Origin: Thiofaba sp049322715
Lineage (GTDB): Bacteria; Pseudomonadota; Gammaproteobacteria; Halothiobacillales; Halothiobacillaceae
Length of the DNA stretch: 64,000 bases
Assembly (NCBI GenBank): GCA_049322715.1
Contig: JBMOQP010000030.1
Span: 1-64,000, forward strand
Direction: 5' to 3'
This document shows, in pieces, positions 1 through 8,604 of the stretch. Position 1 is the first letter of the stretch. Each line of letters opens with the position of its first letter. The position numbers and the translations under genes are program-made. The notes beneath the pieces are model-generated. The model saw only the letters and a program-made list of their open reading frames with translations. It made no database searches and was not told the origin of the DNA.

Positions 1-901
1 GCTCGGCCTCGGAATAGTTGCCCTGGTCAAAGGCGACCTTGGCCTTGTTGACGGCGAAATTCGCCAGGACCCGCTTCCGCTCGGGAGACTTTGGCTCCAT
101 TTTCTTGAGGACGTCCTGCATCTCTTCAAGGCGGTTGAAGCGAATCAGCACGTTGGCCAGGATCTCGTAGAACTCGTCGTCGTCGACCAACTCGGCAGCC
201 TTGCGTGCGGCCATGACGGCCGTTGCCTCATCATTGAGGGCCATGGCGGTGTAGGCCATGGCGCCCATCGTGCCGAAGTCCTCGAGGCGCACGGCGTCGT
301 CCCAGATTTCCTTCATCATGCGCAAGGCATCCTCCTGGCGCCCGGCGTTGGAGGCCTCCGCGATGGCGATCATGGCCTGGTCGTATTTCTTCAGGCTTTC
401 GTCCCCGCGCGCCTGCTTCGCAGCAAGGCTTGCGTCATCGGCCAGGCCCGAGGGCGCCGCCCCCTCGGCCGGCTGGTTGGCGGCCGGGGCGGGCTGCGAA
501 GGAGGGTGCTCGTGAGCCGCGGCCTCTTGCTGGGGCCTCGACGGCGCCGGGCTGCTCCCAGTCGCGGCGGGCTTGTCCTTGGCGGGCCTGGCCTGGGGGG
601 CTTTCTTCACCACCTCCGGCGCGGCGGGCTGTTTGGTCTCCCCGCGCGGCTGGATCGACTCGATGGCGCTGGCGGACGGGGCGCTTCTCGCTGGTGCAGG
701 GGGAGCGGGGCGCTGCCGTTCCACGCCAACGGCGGGGGGCTTCTGCATCTCCCGGAGGGGCTGGATCGACTCGATGCTTCCGGAGCGGTGAATCGGGGCC
801 GTTTCCTCGATGTTGGAGGGCGCCGGAACAAGCTCGACTTCCGCCCCGGCTGGCAGGACATGAAGGAGGATCAGCGGCGATAGATAGACCGGATATTTCA
901 T
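1..901 (-). CDS. TPR-type protein at the end of the cellulose operon (BcsC-like N-terminus), partial
   Basis: The frame starts at ATG 901, overlaps the bcsZ stop by 4 bp (ATGA) and runs off the left edge, so only about 300 N-terminal residues are visible. It opens MKYPVYLSPLILLHVLPAGA, a plausible signal peptide, followed by a Pro/Ala-rich linker to about residue 160. Helical tetratricopeptide-like repeats follow (KKYDQAMIAIAEASNAGRQ, later KAKVAFDQGNYSEAE). Position after bcsZ fits BcsC/WssE, the TPR and outer-membrane export component, but the beta-barrel lies outside the window. The linker holds two copies of an IESIQP peptide near residues 45 and 80, possibly decayed A modules of the hairpin repeat. 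Translationally coupled to bcsZ. Confidence 0.7.
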   Translation of the reverse strand, partial: MKYPVYLSPLILLHVLPAGAEVELVPAPSNIEETAPIHRSGSIESIQPLREMQKPPAVGVERQRPAPPAPARSAPSASAIESIQPRGETKQPAAPEVVKKAPQARPAKDKPAATGSSPAPSRPQQEAAAHEHPPSQPAPAANQPAEGAAPSGLADDASLAAKQARGDESLKKYDQAMIAIAEASNAGRQEDALRMMKEIWDDAVRLEDFGTMGAMAYTAMALNDEATAVMAARKAAELVDDDEFYEILANVLIRFNRLEEMQDVLKKMEPKSPERKRVLANFAVNKAKVAFDQGNYSEAE

Positions 902-1923
902 GGCAACGCTTCGGAGCGGGTCAGGACGAGTTGGGCGAAGAGGGTCAGGGTGCTGCCGTAGTAGTCCTTCGCGTCGATCTGGGGCCGAGAGCCGCCTGCC
1001 TTGTCCAGGCAGCCGGACACGACGTGACGGACGGCGCGCTGGGCCAGGGTCAGGGGATAGGCGGCCCGGTCACCGTTCGCCAGATCCACCCAGGCGGGGG
1101 CATCGTCGTTCGGCCATGCCTGGAGGAAACCCTGCATCAGGATGGGGTCCTTCATTCCGGACCAGCAGAGATAGAGGGGCAGCCTCACCGCCTCGAAGCC
1201 CACGCGGCGCCTGGCGGGATCGGACGGCAGCCCGAGATGGCCATCGGCATGCAGGATCACCCAGTCCGGCGGCAGCTGGTGAGGGCCGTAGCGGGTCAGG
1301 GCCAGCAGGGACAGCCCGGACTTCGGCAGTGCTTGCCAGACCGGGTCGGGGTCGATCCGCGCAAGCGTCTTGAAGGCCGGGAAGACCCAGTAGGAAGGGT
1401 TGAGCGTGAGGTTTTCGGCCTCCTTGAAACCTTGCTGCGCGGGAAGGAGCACGGGGCCGAACGAGGTGGACGCGATGAGGGTGGCTCGCACACGTTCGGC
1501 AATGCCGCGCGCCTCGGTCACCCACTCGGGCCGTTTCCATCGCTCGCCGGCGCGCGCGAGGGCCCAGGCGATCAGCAGGTCCCCATCGGTGGCATTGTTC
1601 CAGTCCTGCACGGGCGGGTTGCTGTTCGGGTTCCATTGCCAGCCGAAGAGCCTGTCCTCGCGCTGCAGGTTCTTCTGCGTCCAGCCCCAGATGGACTCGA
1701 ACGTGGCGCGGTCCTCCGCGGCGAGGGCCAGCAGCATGCCGTAGCCCTGGCCCTCGGAATGACTGATCTGGCGGTTGCCGGTATCGATCACCCGCCCGTC
1801 AGGGCTGATGAAGCTGGTCTTGTAGGCCCGCCAGTCGGCGTCGGGCAGCAGCGATGCCGCCTGGGCCGCACCCAAAACCGCCCAGAGAAATCCGCTCATC
1901 AGCATCAGTGTCCAAGGCTTCAT
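898..1923 (-). CDS. bcsZ: Periplasmic endo-1,4-beta-glucanase, GH8 (BcsZ/WssD)
   Basis: 341 residues with a signal peptide of about 22 residues ending AAQA. Glycosyl hydrolase family 8 signature: HSEGQGYGM carries the probable acid Glu57, and NNATDGDLL carries Asp113/Asp115, one of which matches the family catalytic Asp. Family role: it trims or edits nascent cellulose in the periplasm and is needed for efficient export. It lies 27 bp after bcsB and overlaps the next gene by 4 bp, as expected of a single bcs operon. Length is normal for BcsZ. Confidence 0.95.
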   Translation of the reverse strand: MKPWTLMLMSGFLWAVLGAAQAASLLPDADWRAYKTSFISPDGRVIDTGNRQISHSEGQGYGMLLALAAEDRATFESIWGWTQKNLQREDRLFGWQWNPNSNPPVQDWNNATDGDLLIAWALARAGERWKRPEWVTEARGIAERVRATLIASTSFGPVLLPAQQGFKEAENLTLNPSYWVFPAFKTLARIDPDPVWQALPKSGLSLLALTRYGPHQLPPDWVILHADGHLGLPSDPARRRVGFEAVRLPLYLCWSGMKDPILMQGFLQAWPNDDAPAWVDLANGDRAAYPLTLAQRAVRHVVSGCLDKAGGSRPQIDAKDYYGSTLTLFAQLVLTRSEALP

Positions 1924-1950
1924 GGTTGACCTCGACGAGGGGCGGCCGGA

Positions 1951-4245
1951 TCAGGCCGCCTGATCCAGTCGGCGTGCGCGCTGGCGAAGCAGCCACCAGC
2001 TCAGCGTTGCCGCCAGCAGGATGACGGCCAGCGTGATCAGGATCGCCAGCCAGGGGTGGCTGGAGAACATCTGGCTGCCAGGGCTCATGGCGGACTTTTC
2101 ACCGATGAACACCTTGTCCGCGGGGTAGGCCTTGGCTGCGGCCTCGCCGTCCATCGTCCACAACATGGCGGAGCCGTCCATGGCCCCCCAGGTGGAATGC
2201 TCCACCAGACGTTGCGTGCCCTCCTGGAGGTACTGGGCCTGGGCGGCGGTCAGTACCGTGACCGGGACGCCCGCCGAGGGCGAGACGTACTGGACCAGCG
2301 CTGCGCTGGCGCCGAGACCGTCGCTCAAGGCGAGTTCCGCGCTCGCGTGCTTCTCGAAGGACGTCAATTGGATGAGGGGGGTCTGGGGCTGGTCGACCCA
2401 GCGCTTGATGCCCTGGCCAACGTCGGTGGTCAGGTGCGACCCCACGTTGAATGCCTGCCAGCGCTGATTGGGCATGAAGGCGGTCATTTCCTTGCGGATC
2501 GCTTCCGGTAGCGCGCGCTCGGGACCGACCACGATCAATCCGTCCAGGTCTTCGAGCTTGTCTCCGCTCGACAGGAAGCGCAGGGAGGTTAGCGGCGCCT
2601 TGTTGACCTGCCGCAGCTTGGCGATCAGGCTGAGCGCGCTGCCGAGGGTGGCGGGCTCCATGTCCGCGGCCATCACGCCGACGCCCAGGCCGTCGGCGGC
2701 ACGGGTGTAGGGCAGGCCGGTCCGTGCGAGTAGCCCGAGGTCGGGCATGCTCATGTAGTCGGCCACCGGCGGCAGCTCGAGGCGGGAATCCTCGAAGATG
2801 GAGACCAGCAGGTTTTCGGTGAAGATCGGCTCGCAGGTTCCGCCCAGGTCCTCGCCGATCATGGTGGGCACGAATTTCAGCTCGTTGCTGCCGGGCCGGA
2901 GGCTGATGGCGGGAATCTTGATCTTGTACTTGAAGAACTGCTCCCCGTGCGGGTCCTGCATGGGCAGGGCCTTGATGAACTGGCCATTGAGCATGATGTT
3001 GAGGCCGGACTTCTTGTCGAACCCGGCCCCATAGGCAAAGTTGAGCTCAAGGTCGATGAACGGCTTGGCGGGATCCAGCATCTCGCGACTGGCCCAGAAC
3101 TCGAGCCGAGCCGGGGTGGGGTACATGCCCTTCAGCGTGGCCGTCTTGAAGCCGAGGTTGGCGAAATTCGTCCAGCCCTTCTCATCCTCCAGCGGCTTGG
3201 TGCGCTGATATCCCTGATCCATCTGAAGCCTGGAGACGGAGACGTCCGCACGGTCAGGCAGGGCGACGCCGGGCAGGTTCAGCATGGTGGCGGCCTGGCG
3301 CACCTGGGCGGGCGTGATGCCGCTGATCACCAGGATCGATCGGGTGGGGTCCTGGTCGCTCTGGAACAGCCCGATGTAGCCCTCCTTGATGTTGGCGAGG
3401 ATGTCGGGACTGACAAAGGGGGCCAGCTGGTCGCGGGTTCCCAGCAGCACCCCGTCCCAGGCCTTGTCCGGCAATTGCACGCCGGGGAAGCGCGGCCTGG
3501 CTTCGCCCGCCCTTTCCGGTTGCGGGTTCAGTTCGTTGATGCGGACGGAAACCGGCAGGTAGTCGAAGGTCGCGGCGATCGACTGGCTGACCTGCGCGGC
3601 GGCCTGTCGCATGTCCTCGTCCTGTCCGAGGGTGCCGCGCGGCACCATCAGTTCCAGGGTGTAGCGCTCCAGCCAAAGCCGGCGGTCGAAGATGTCCGTC
3701 AGCCGGGCCAGGGACGGGGTGATCGGGCGGCGCGAGGTCTTCAGGCGCAGGACGGAGTGGGCCGCATCCACCTGTGAGTAAAGCTCCGGTGCCGATGGAT
3801 CCTCGCACTCGTCGGTGTAGTGCTGGGCGGCGCGGAATCCGATTTCACGAAACCCGGGCCTGAATCCGTCCAGCGGCAGCGCGATGCGCGCGGCGTTGTC
3901 GGGCTGATGGGCCTTGACCGGCAATTGGGCGATGACGCGGTTGTCCAGCGTGACCGCGAGTTGCGAGCGGGGGATCATGGAGATCGAGTTGGTGTACACC
4001 ATCTCCAGCTTCACGTCCTCGATCTTGAGGCGCTGGGGCACGGGGAGGCTGACGGCCTTGCGTGCCTCGGCGCCACGCAGTTCGATCGGCGCGCGGTTGC
4101 CGCCATTGAGCCAGCCGAGCGGGATGCTGTACTCGCCCTCATTGTGACTGAACTGCAGTGCCTCCGAAGGGCTGGCCAGGGCCGCGGGCAGCCCCAGCAT
4201 GAAGAGGGCGATGGCCCGCCAGGGCCGATGGATGGGCAGTCTCAT
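1951..4245 (-). CDS. bcsB: Cellulose synthase periplasmic regulatory subunit BcsB
   Basis: 764 residues. It has an N-terminal signal peptide (about 24 residues, ending ALA), a large periplasmic region, and a C-terminal membrane anchor at about 730-752 (WLAILITLAVILLAATLSWW) followed by basic residues. This is the usual BcsB arrangement, in which the anchor packs against BcsA and the periplasmic domains guide the glucan. The ATG overlaps the bcsA stop by 4 bp (ATGA), implying coupled translation and 1:1 production with BcsA. No sign of frameshift or truncation. Confidence 0.95.
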   Translation of the reverse strand: MRLPIHRPWRAIALFMLGLPAALASPSEALQFSHNEGEYSIPLGWLNGGNRAPIELRGAEARKAVSLPVPQRLKIEDVKLEMVYTNSISMIPRSQLAVTLDNRVIAQLPVKAHQPDNAARIALPLDGFRPGFREIGFRAAQHYTDECEDPSAPELYSQVDAAHSVLRLKTSRRPITPSLARLTDIFDRRLWLERYTLELMVPRGTLGQDEDMRQAAAQVSQSIAATFDYLPVSVRINELNPQPERAGEARPRFPGVQLPDKAWDGVLLGTRDQLAPFVSPDILANIKEGYIGLFQSDQDPTRSILVISGITPAQVRQAATMLNLPGVALPDRADVSVSRLQMDQGYQRTKPLEDEKGWTNFANLGFKTATLKGMYPTPARLEFWASREMLDPAKPFIDLELNFAYGAGFDKKSGLNIMLNGQFIKALPMQDPHGEQFFKYKIKIPAISLRPGSNELKFVPTMIGEDLGGTCEPIFTENLLVSIFEDSRLELPPVADYMSMPDLGLLARTGLPYTRAADGLGVGVMAADMEPATLGSALSLIAKLRQVNKAPLTSLRFLSSGDKLEDLDGLIVVGPERALPEAIRKEMTAFMPNQRWQAFNVGSHLTTDVGQGIKRWVDQPQTPLIQLTSFEKHASAELALSDGLGASAALVQYVSPSAGVPVTVLTAAQAQYLQEGTQRLVEHSTWGAMDGSAMLWTMDGEAAAKAYPADKVFIGEKSAMSPGSQMFSSHPWLAILITLAVILLAATLSWWLLRQRARRLDQAA

Positions 4246-6524
4246 GAGGGGCTCCTCAGGTCCTTTTGCTTGGATGTGAACAGGGCTTGCAGGCGCTCGA
4301 GCAGGCGGCCGGAGAACAGCCGCGTGAGGAAGACGAAATTCCCGAATCCGTGCTCGAAGGCCGTCTTGATCAGGAACAGCAGGCCCTCCATCAGGCCGAT
4401 ACGGTGCTGCCGGCGGCGCTGATTGGTCTGGTGCAGGTCGCTGTCGCCGTAGACCAGGGCGGTGATCGCGCGTTTTTCCTCGAGTGTCTGCGGTTCGAAC
4501 AGGAGGCCGAGCTCCCAGCGCTGGGCGCGTACGTACTGGTGCCTGACCAGGCGGGCGGGGATTTCGACCGTCTTCTTGTCCCAGGCCCGGATGTTCACCC
4601 TGAGCCTGACCTTCTGCTGCCTTGGAAGCCCCTGCCTCGACAGGATGCCGGCTCCGGCATGGCTGAGGTCGATCATCCGGACGGGGAGTTCTTCCGTGTT
4701 GAGCATGAGCGTCGCCGGGATGTCGCTCAGCTGGGCCGGGATGCGGTAGGCCGAGCGCTTTTGCGCCTTCTCCAGCATGACGCCGATGGCGGCCAGCGAA
4801 TAGACCATGTTGACGACGGTGATGGTCATCGTCAGGACGATGACGCCGAGGTCCTCGGGGACGACATAGAGCCGGATCACGCCGGCAATGATGCAGACGA
4901 TGTCGATCACCAGCATCACGTAGAAGGGCAGGGCCAGCTGCGAGATGAAGCTCTCTTCCAGCCTCTCTCCCTTCGGGGTCACGGCAAAGGACGGGGAGAG
5001 CGGATTGCGCAGGACGTTGATGATGGCCGGCAGCGCGTGCACCGACTGGATGGTCTCGTACAGTTCCGAGATCAGCGGCCAGCGGGTGCGACCATAGAGG
5101 ATGTTGGTCAGGATCATCGCGGCCAGGACGTGGGGAATCGCGTAGGCCACCAGGTCCAGGGGGATGAAGGCGTCGACGATCTGGAGCGAGAACAGCAGGT
5201 AGAGCGAGGGCGCGATGAAGAAGATGAGGCGCGCGAAGGGGAAGAACCAGAAGAACACCGACGAGGTGTAGGCCAGGCGCTGGGCTATGCTCATCCTGGG
5301 CTGGCGCCAGGGATTCTTGAGCAGGAAGATCTGCACCATGCCCTGCGCCCAGCGCGTGCGCTGCACGATGAAGCTGGAGAACGTCTCCGGCTGCAGGCCG
5401 GCGACCATGGGCTTGCCGAAATACACGCTGTTCAGGCCGTGCTGGCCGTGCAGGGCCATGGCGGTCTCGGCGTCCTCGGTGATGGTCTCGCCGGCGATCC
5501 CGCCGATGCGGTCAAGGTGGCTGCGGCGCAGCACGGCCGCGGAGCCGCAGAAGAACGAGGCATTCCAGAAGTCCAGGCCGTGCTGGATCACGGTGTAGAA
5601 CATCTCGTTCTCGCTGGGCATCTGCTCGTAGGTGCGCAGGTTGCGCTCCAGCGGGTCGGGGTTGATGAAGTAGTGCGGCGTCTGGACCAGGAACAGGTCG
5701 GGATCCTTGAGGAAGAAGCCGACGGTGTTTTCCAGGATGTCCACGGTGGGGATGTGGTCTGCGTCGAGGATCAGCACCAGTTCGCCGCGGCAGTGGTCCT
5801 TGAGCGCGGTGTTGAGATTTCCGGCCTTGGCATGCTCGTTCCGCTCCCGCGTCACGTAGATCGCGCCGACCCTTTCACACAGCGCCTGGAGGGTGTGGTG
5901 CCGCTCCCAGGATTGCGCGGCGATGTCGGGGCGGTTCCGGCGCTGGACGGTGCCGCCATCGTCGCAGAGGTAGACCTTGATGCGGTGGCGCGGATAGCGG
6001 ACCTGCGTGGCGGCCAGCAGGGTCAGCTCCAGCAGCTCCGGATCCTCGTTGTAGGTCGGGATCAGGATGTCGACGGTCGGCAGCTGGTCGGGATCGTCTG
6101 GGAGCCTGGGCGGGGTGCGGCTGGTCGGGTAGGCATTGACGAAGGCCCCGATCAGGTAGATGGCCAGGCCGTAGAGTTCCGCACCGAGCAGCAGCACGGC
6201 GCCGATCGTGCTCATGGGATCGTGGTAGCTGATCGTGTAGTTGATGCGCCAGGAGATGTAGCGGAGGCTGATGTAGGCTGCCAGCAGGATGGCGATCAGG
6301 CGCAGCCATTTCATCTCGCGGGCCTGGTGGGTCTCGAGCCGGTCCACGCTCCACATGATGAGGAAAAGGATGCCGACGAATACCCCCGCCAGCAGCGCCT
6401 GGGAGTCACGCGGGAGCGGCTGGTACGCCAGCCAGAGCAGGGCGAAGATGGCGGCCAGCCACAACACCATGCCCTGGCGGGCGAGCAGGGTCTCGAGAAT
6501 GCCTCGGAAGCGCTCCGTGCCCAT
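4242..6524 (-). CDS. bcsA: Cellulose synthase catalytic subunit BcsA (GT2 with PilZ domain)
   Basis: 760 residues. Processive family-2 glycosyltransferase that makes beta-1,4-glucan from UDP-glucose at the inner membrane. Visible motifs: CDDGG (about 187), LDADH (about 254), TEDAE (about 350) and QRTRW (about 390), which together are the D,D,D,QxxRW signature. N- and C-terminal membrane helices flank the GT domain. The C-terminal region (about 585-680) is a PilZ domain with SAYRIPAQL and IDLSHAGAG, the usual c-di-GMP-binding elements, so allosteric activation by c-di-GMP is expected. The start directly follows the TAA stop of the upstream coiled-coil gene with no spacer. Confidence 0.97.
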   Translation of the reverse strand: MGTERFRGILETLLARQGMVLWLAAIFALLWLAYQPLPRDSQALLAGVFVGILFLIMWSVDRLETHQAREMKWLRLIAILLAAYISLRYISWRINYTISYHDPMSTIGAVLLLGAELYGLAIYLIGAFVNAYPTSRTPPRLPDDPDQLPTVDILIPTYNEDPELLELTLLAATQVRYPRHRIKVYLCDDGGTVQRRNRPDIAAQSWERHHTLQALCERVGAIYVTRERNEHAKAGNLNTALKDHCRGELVLILDADHIPTVDILENTVGFFLKDPDLFLVQTPHYFINPDPLERNLRTYEQMPSENEMFYTVIQHGLDFWNASFFCGSAAVLRRSHLDRIGGIAGETITEDAETAMALHGQHGLNSVYFGKPMVAGLQPETFSSFIVQRTRWAQGMVQIFLLKNPWRQPRMSIAQRLAYTSSVFFWFFPFARLIFFIAPSLYLLFSLQIVDAFIPLDLVAYAIPHVLAAMILTNILYGRTRWPLISELYETIQSVHALPAIINVLRNPLSPSFAVTPKGERLEESFISQLALPFYVMLVIDIVCIIAGVIRLYVVPEDLGVIVLTMTITVVNMVYSLAAIGVMLEKAQKRSAYRIPAQLSDIPATLMLNTEELPVRMIDLSHAGAGILSRQGLPRQQKVRLRVNIRAWDKKTVEIPARLVRHQYVRAQRWELGLLFEPQTLEEKRAITALVYGDSDLHQTNQRRRQHRIGLMEGLLFLIKTAFEHGFGNFVFLTRLFSGRLLERLQALFTSKQKDLRSPS

Positions 6525-7298
6525 TTAGATGGCGGGGCGGTCGAGTTCGCTGCGCAGCTCGAGGGCGAGCTTGTCCAGTTCGGCGCGCAGCTGATCCATG
6601 GTGGGCCTCGGCGCAAGCGCGCTGCTGTTCTGGCTGGCCTCGGGGGGGGCCACGTGTGTCTCCTTGCCGCTCGACGCGGGTTCGCCCTGCTGGGCGAGCA
6701 TGATGGCCATTTTTCCCAGCAATTCGCGTATGGCGGCAAGCTCCGCGGCGTGGTCGGCGGACGGTGCCGTCGGGCTGGGGCCGGCGGCTTGCGGCGCCTC
6801 GATGGTCTGGGCGGAGGTCTGGTCGTCCTGCGGCTCGCCGGGCAGGGATGCCTCGCCAGCCGTTTCCGGGGGCGCGTCGGCCTGCTGCTCGGGGGGCTGC
6901 TGCGAGGCCGGGGCTTCCCGCGCGGTCAGCAGGTGCACCAGGGTTTCGAACTTGCTGTCCAGTGCCGACAGACGCTGTTCGAGCTCGGGCAGGGGCTCGG
7001 CCTTCTCTCCGGATGCATGCGCGGCGGGCGGCTCGTTCGCGGGCGGTGGGGTGGATGGCGCGGCCTGCTCCAGCTCAAGTTCCAGGAGTCGTTGCCGCAC
7101 CAGTTCGTTCACGAGGTCGGGAAGATCGTTGAAGCTCTTGTGCAACTGGGCCTCGAGCTTGTTCGTTTTCCGGGTGAGCAGCACATTGTTGCCGGCGATG
7201 TAGACCAGGATCCCGAGCGCGATGCCCCATTGTGGGCCCAGGAGCAGCGTCGAGGCCAGCGCCGTGCCGAGGGAGCCGAAGGTCAGAGTGGTGCGCAT
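6525..7298 (-). CDS. Unrecognised membrane-anchored coiled-coil protein in the cellulose operon
   Basis: 257 residues, family not recognised. N-terminal hydrophobic stretch about 8-36 (one or two membrane passes, LGPQWGIALGILVYIAG), then a helical region (KTNKLEAQLHKSFNDLPDLV). A Pro/Ala/Glu-rich low-complexity middle carries two further short heptad-like helices (LPELEQRLSALDSKFETLV and MDQLRAELDKLALELRSEL). It sits between the AlgJ-like gene and bcsA and abuts the bcsA start, so it is very likely co-expressed. A structural or scaffolding role in the synthase complex is inference. It resembles neither BcsD nor a MinD-like WssA/WssJ. Confidence 0.75.
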   Translation of the reverse strand: MRTTLTFGSLGTALASTLLLGPQWGIALGILVYIAGNNVLLTRKTNKLEAQLHKSFNDLPDLVNELVRQRLLELELEQAAPSTPPPANEPPAAHASGEKAEPLPELEQRLSALDSKFETLVHLLTAREAPASQQPPEQQADAPPETAGEASLPGEPQDDQTSAQTIEAPQAAGPSPTAPSADHAAELAAIRELLGKMAIMLAQQGEPASSGKETHVAPPEASQNSSALAPRPTMDQLRAELDKLALELRSELDRPAI

Positions 7299-7328
7299 AA
7301 GGTCTTGCCTTGGAGGGATTGGGATATG

Positions 7329-8600
7329 TCAGCGGCTTGCATGGGTCACCCGCGGGCCTTCCATCTCGACACAAAGGGGGCCATGCCCGGCGGCCGCCGT
7401 CTGGCATGCCTGGGCTGGCGGTGTCTGCGCGAGATCGACGTGACGCGCGGATGAGGCCACCCTGCTTGCCAGCAGGGCGCGATCGATATCCTGAAGCGGT
7501 TCCTGCAGCACCCGCTCGGTCATTTCCCAGATGATCCAGGAGGTGGGGGCCTCGTTTTGCGCTTCCTGCTCAAGAAACTCGGACATGGATTGCGCAAAGC
7601 CGCCCCCATCGCGGGCGAGGTTGCCCACTTCGCTTGCCAGCGCTGCGGCGAGGAAGTCGGCAAAGTGGGCGTTGCGGGAGAACGACGTGCCGACCAGGGC
7701 GACCCTCTGATTGGCGGTGTCGCCGAACAGGGCATCGGCGCCCACTTCCGTCGCTACCTGGGCGCTGGCGGCAAAATGCATGCTGGCGACCTGATCGGGG
7801 GCGGGGCGCCAGGCCTCGGGCAGCCCGTCCAGGCCAGCCAGGCGAACGAGGTCGCCCCAGCGTGGCCGGATTTCCGTCGGATGATGCTCGATCAGGGTGG
7901 GGGAAGCAGGCGCGAAGCCCAGGGCCTTGAGCTGGGCGGCCACGGCGCTTGCCGCAGCCTGGGACCCTGCAAGGTTCCAGTGGGTGTCGGTCCGGTCGAA
8001 GGCGGCGCCCTGGCTTTGCTTGACGGGGGCAAGGGCGGCCCTGAGGTCCACCACCGTCACGCCGGCGGCCGCAAGGCCGCGGACCCACTGGTCATAGCGG
8101 GCCTCGAGCGCGGCCGGGCGGGGCAGGTCGCAGAGGTGGTCGCGCTCGATCCGGGTCTTGTCGGGCACCAGCGCGATGACCAGCCTGCTGCCACGCGCCG
8201 CCAGAGCCTCGTGCAGCCTGAGCGCGATGTCCAGGCGCTCCCCGGCATTTTGCGCGGCATTCCGGTGCGGTTTCAGCTCGTCCATCAGGAACAGCCAGCC
8301 AGGGCAGCCTTGCTGGACGCGCGGGCCGGTGTCGTTGAAGGCCAGCCAGCCGATCTCACGCTGGCGTTGGCCCAGCCACTCGGCCAGAGGGGTGCTGCGC
8401 AGGTCCTCCGCCAGGGCGCGCATTGGCTTGCCGGCGGTGAAGTCGTCCCAGCCGTTCTCCCTGGTCTTTGCCAGGCCGCCGTCACTCAAGGCGACCAGGT
8501 TGCTGGCCCCGAAGCCGAGCAGCAGCGCGCCGAAGGCGCCGATGAAGGTCCAGGCCTGCCAGCGCTTGCGAATCAGGGCGTTGTGGAGTTCCTGGGACAT
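7329..8600 (-). CDS. AlgJ/WssI-type acetyltransferase (SGNH-like) for cellulose O-acetylation
   Basis: 423 residues with one N-terminal membrane anchor (about 16-38). It has the AlgJ/AlgX fold signatures: DRTDTHWN with Asp/His near residues 203-205, and LVGTSFS with the probable nucleophile Ser near 305. Family role: periplasmic acetyl transfer to exopolysaccharide, receiving acetyl groups passed out by the MBOAT partner. The gene follows the AlgI-like gene by a few bases, the same order as wssH-wssI in the acetylated-cellulose operon of P. fluorescens. Because it sits with bcs genes rather than alginate genes, cellulose is the inferred acceptor. Confidence 0.85.
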   Translation of the reverse strand: MSQELHNALIRKRWQAWTFIGAFGALLLGFGASNLVALSDGGLAKTRENGWDDFTAGKPMRALAEDLRSTPLAEWLGQRQREIGWLAFNDTGPRVQQGCPGWLFLMDELKPHRNAAQNAGERLDIALRLHEALAARGSRLVIALVPDKTRIERDHLCDLPRPAALEARYDQWVRGLAAAGVTVVDLRAALAPVKQSQGAAFDRTDTHWNLAGSQAAASAVAAQLKALGFAPASPTLIEHHPTEIRPRWGDLVRLAGLDGLPEAWRPAPDQVASMHFAASAQVATEVGADALFGDTANQRVALVGTSFSRNAHFADFLAAALASEVGNLARDGGGFAQSMSEFLEQEAQNEAPTSWIIWEMTERVLQEPLQDIDRALLASRVASSARHVDLAQTPPAQACQTAAAGHGPLCVEMEGPRVTHASR

Positions 8601-8604
8601 TGGC

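Noticed and set aside
4266..7454. Very long open frame antisense to bcsA and its upstream gene (about 1060 codons)
   Set aside because: It lies opposite clear bcsA motifs, has Gln/Asp/Gly/Val-rich shadow composition and no family resemblance. High GC leaves antisense frames open.
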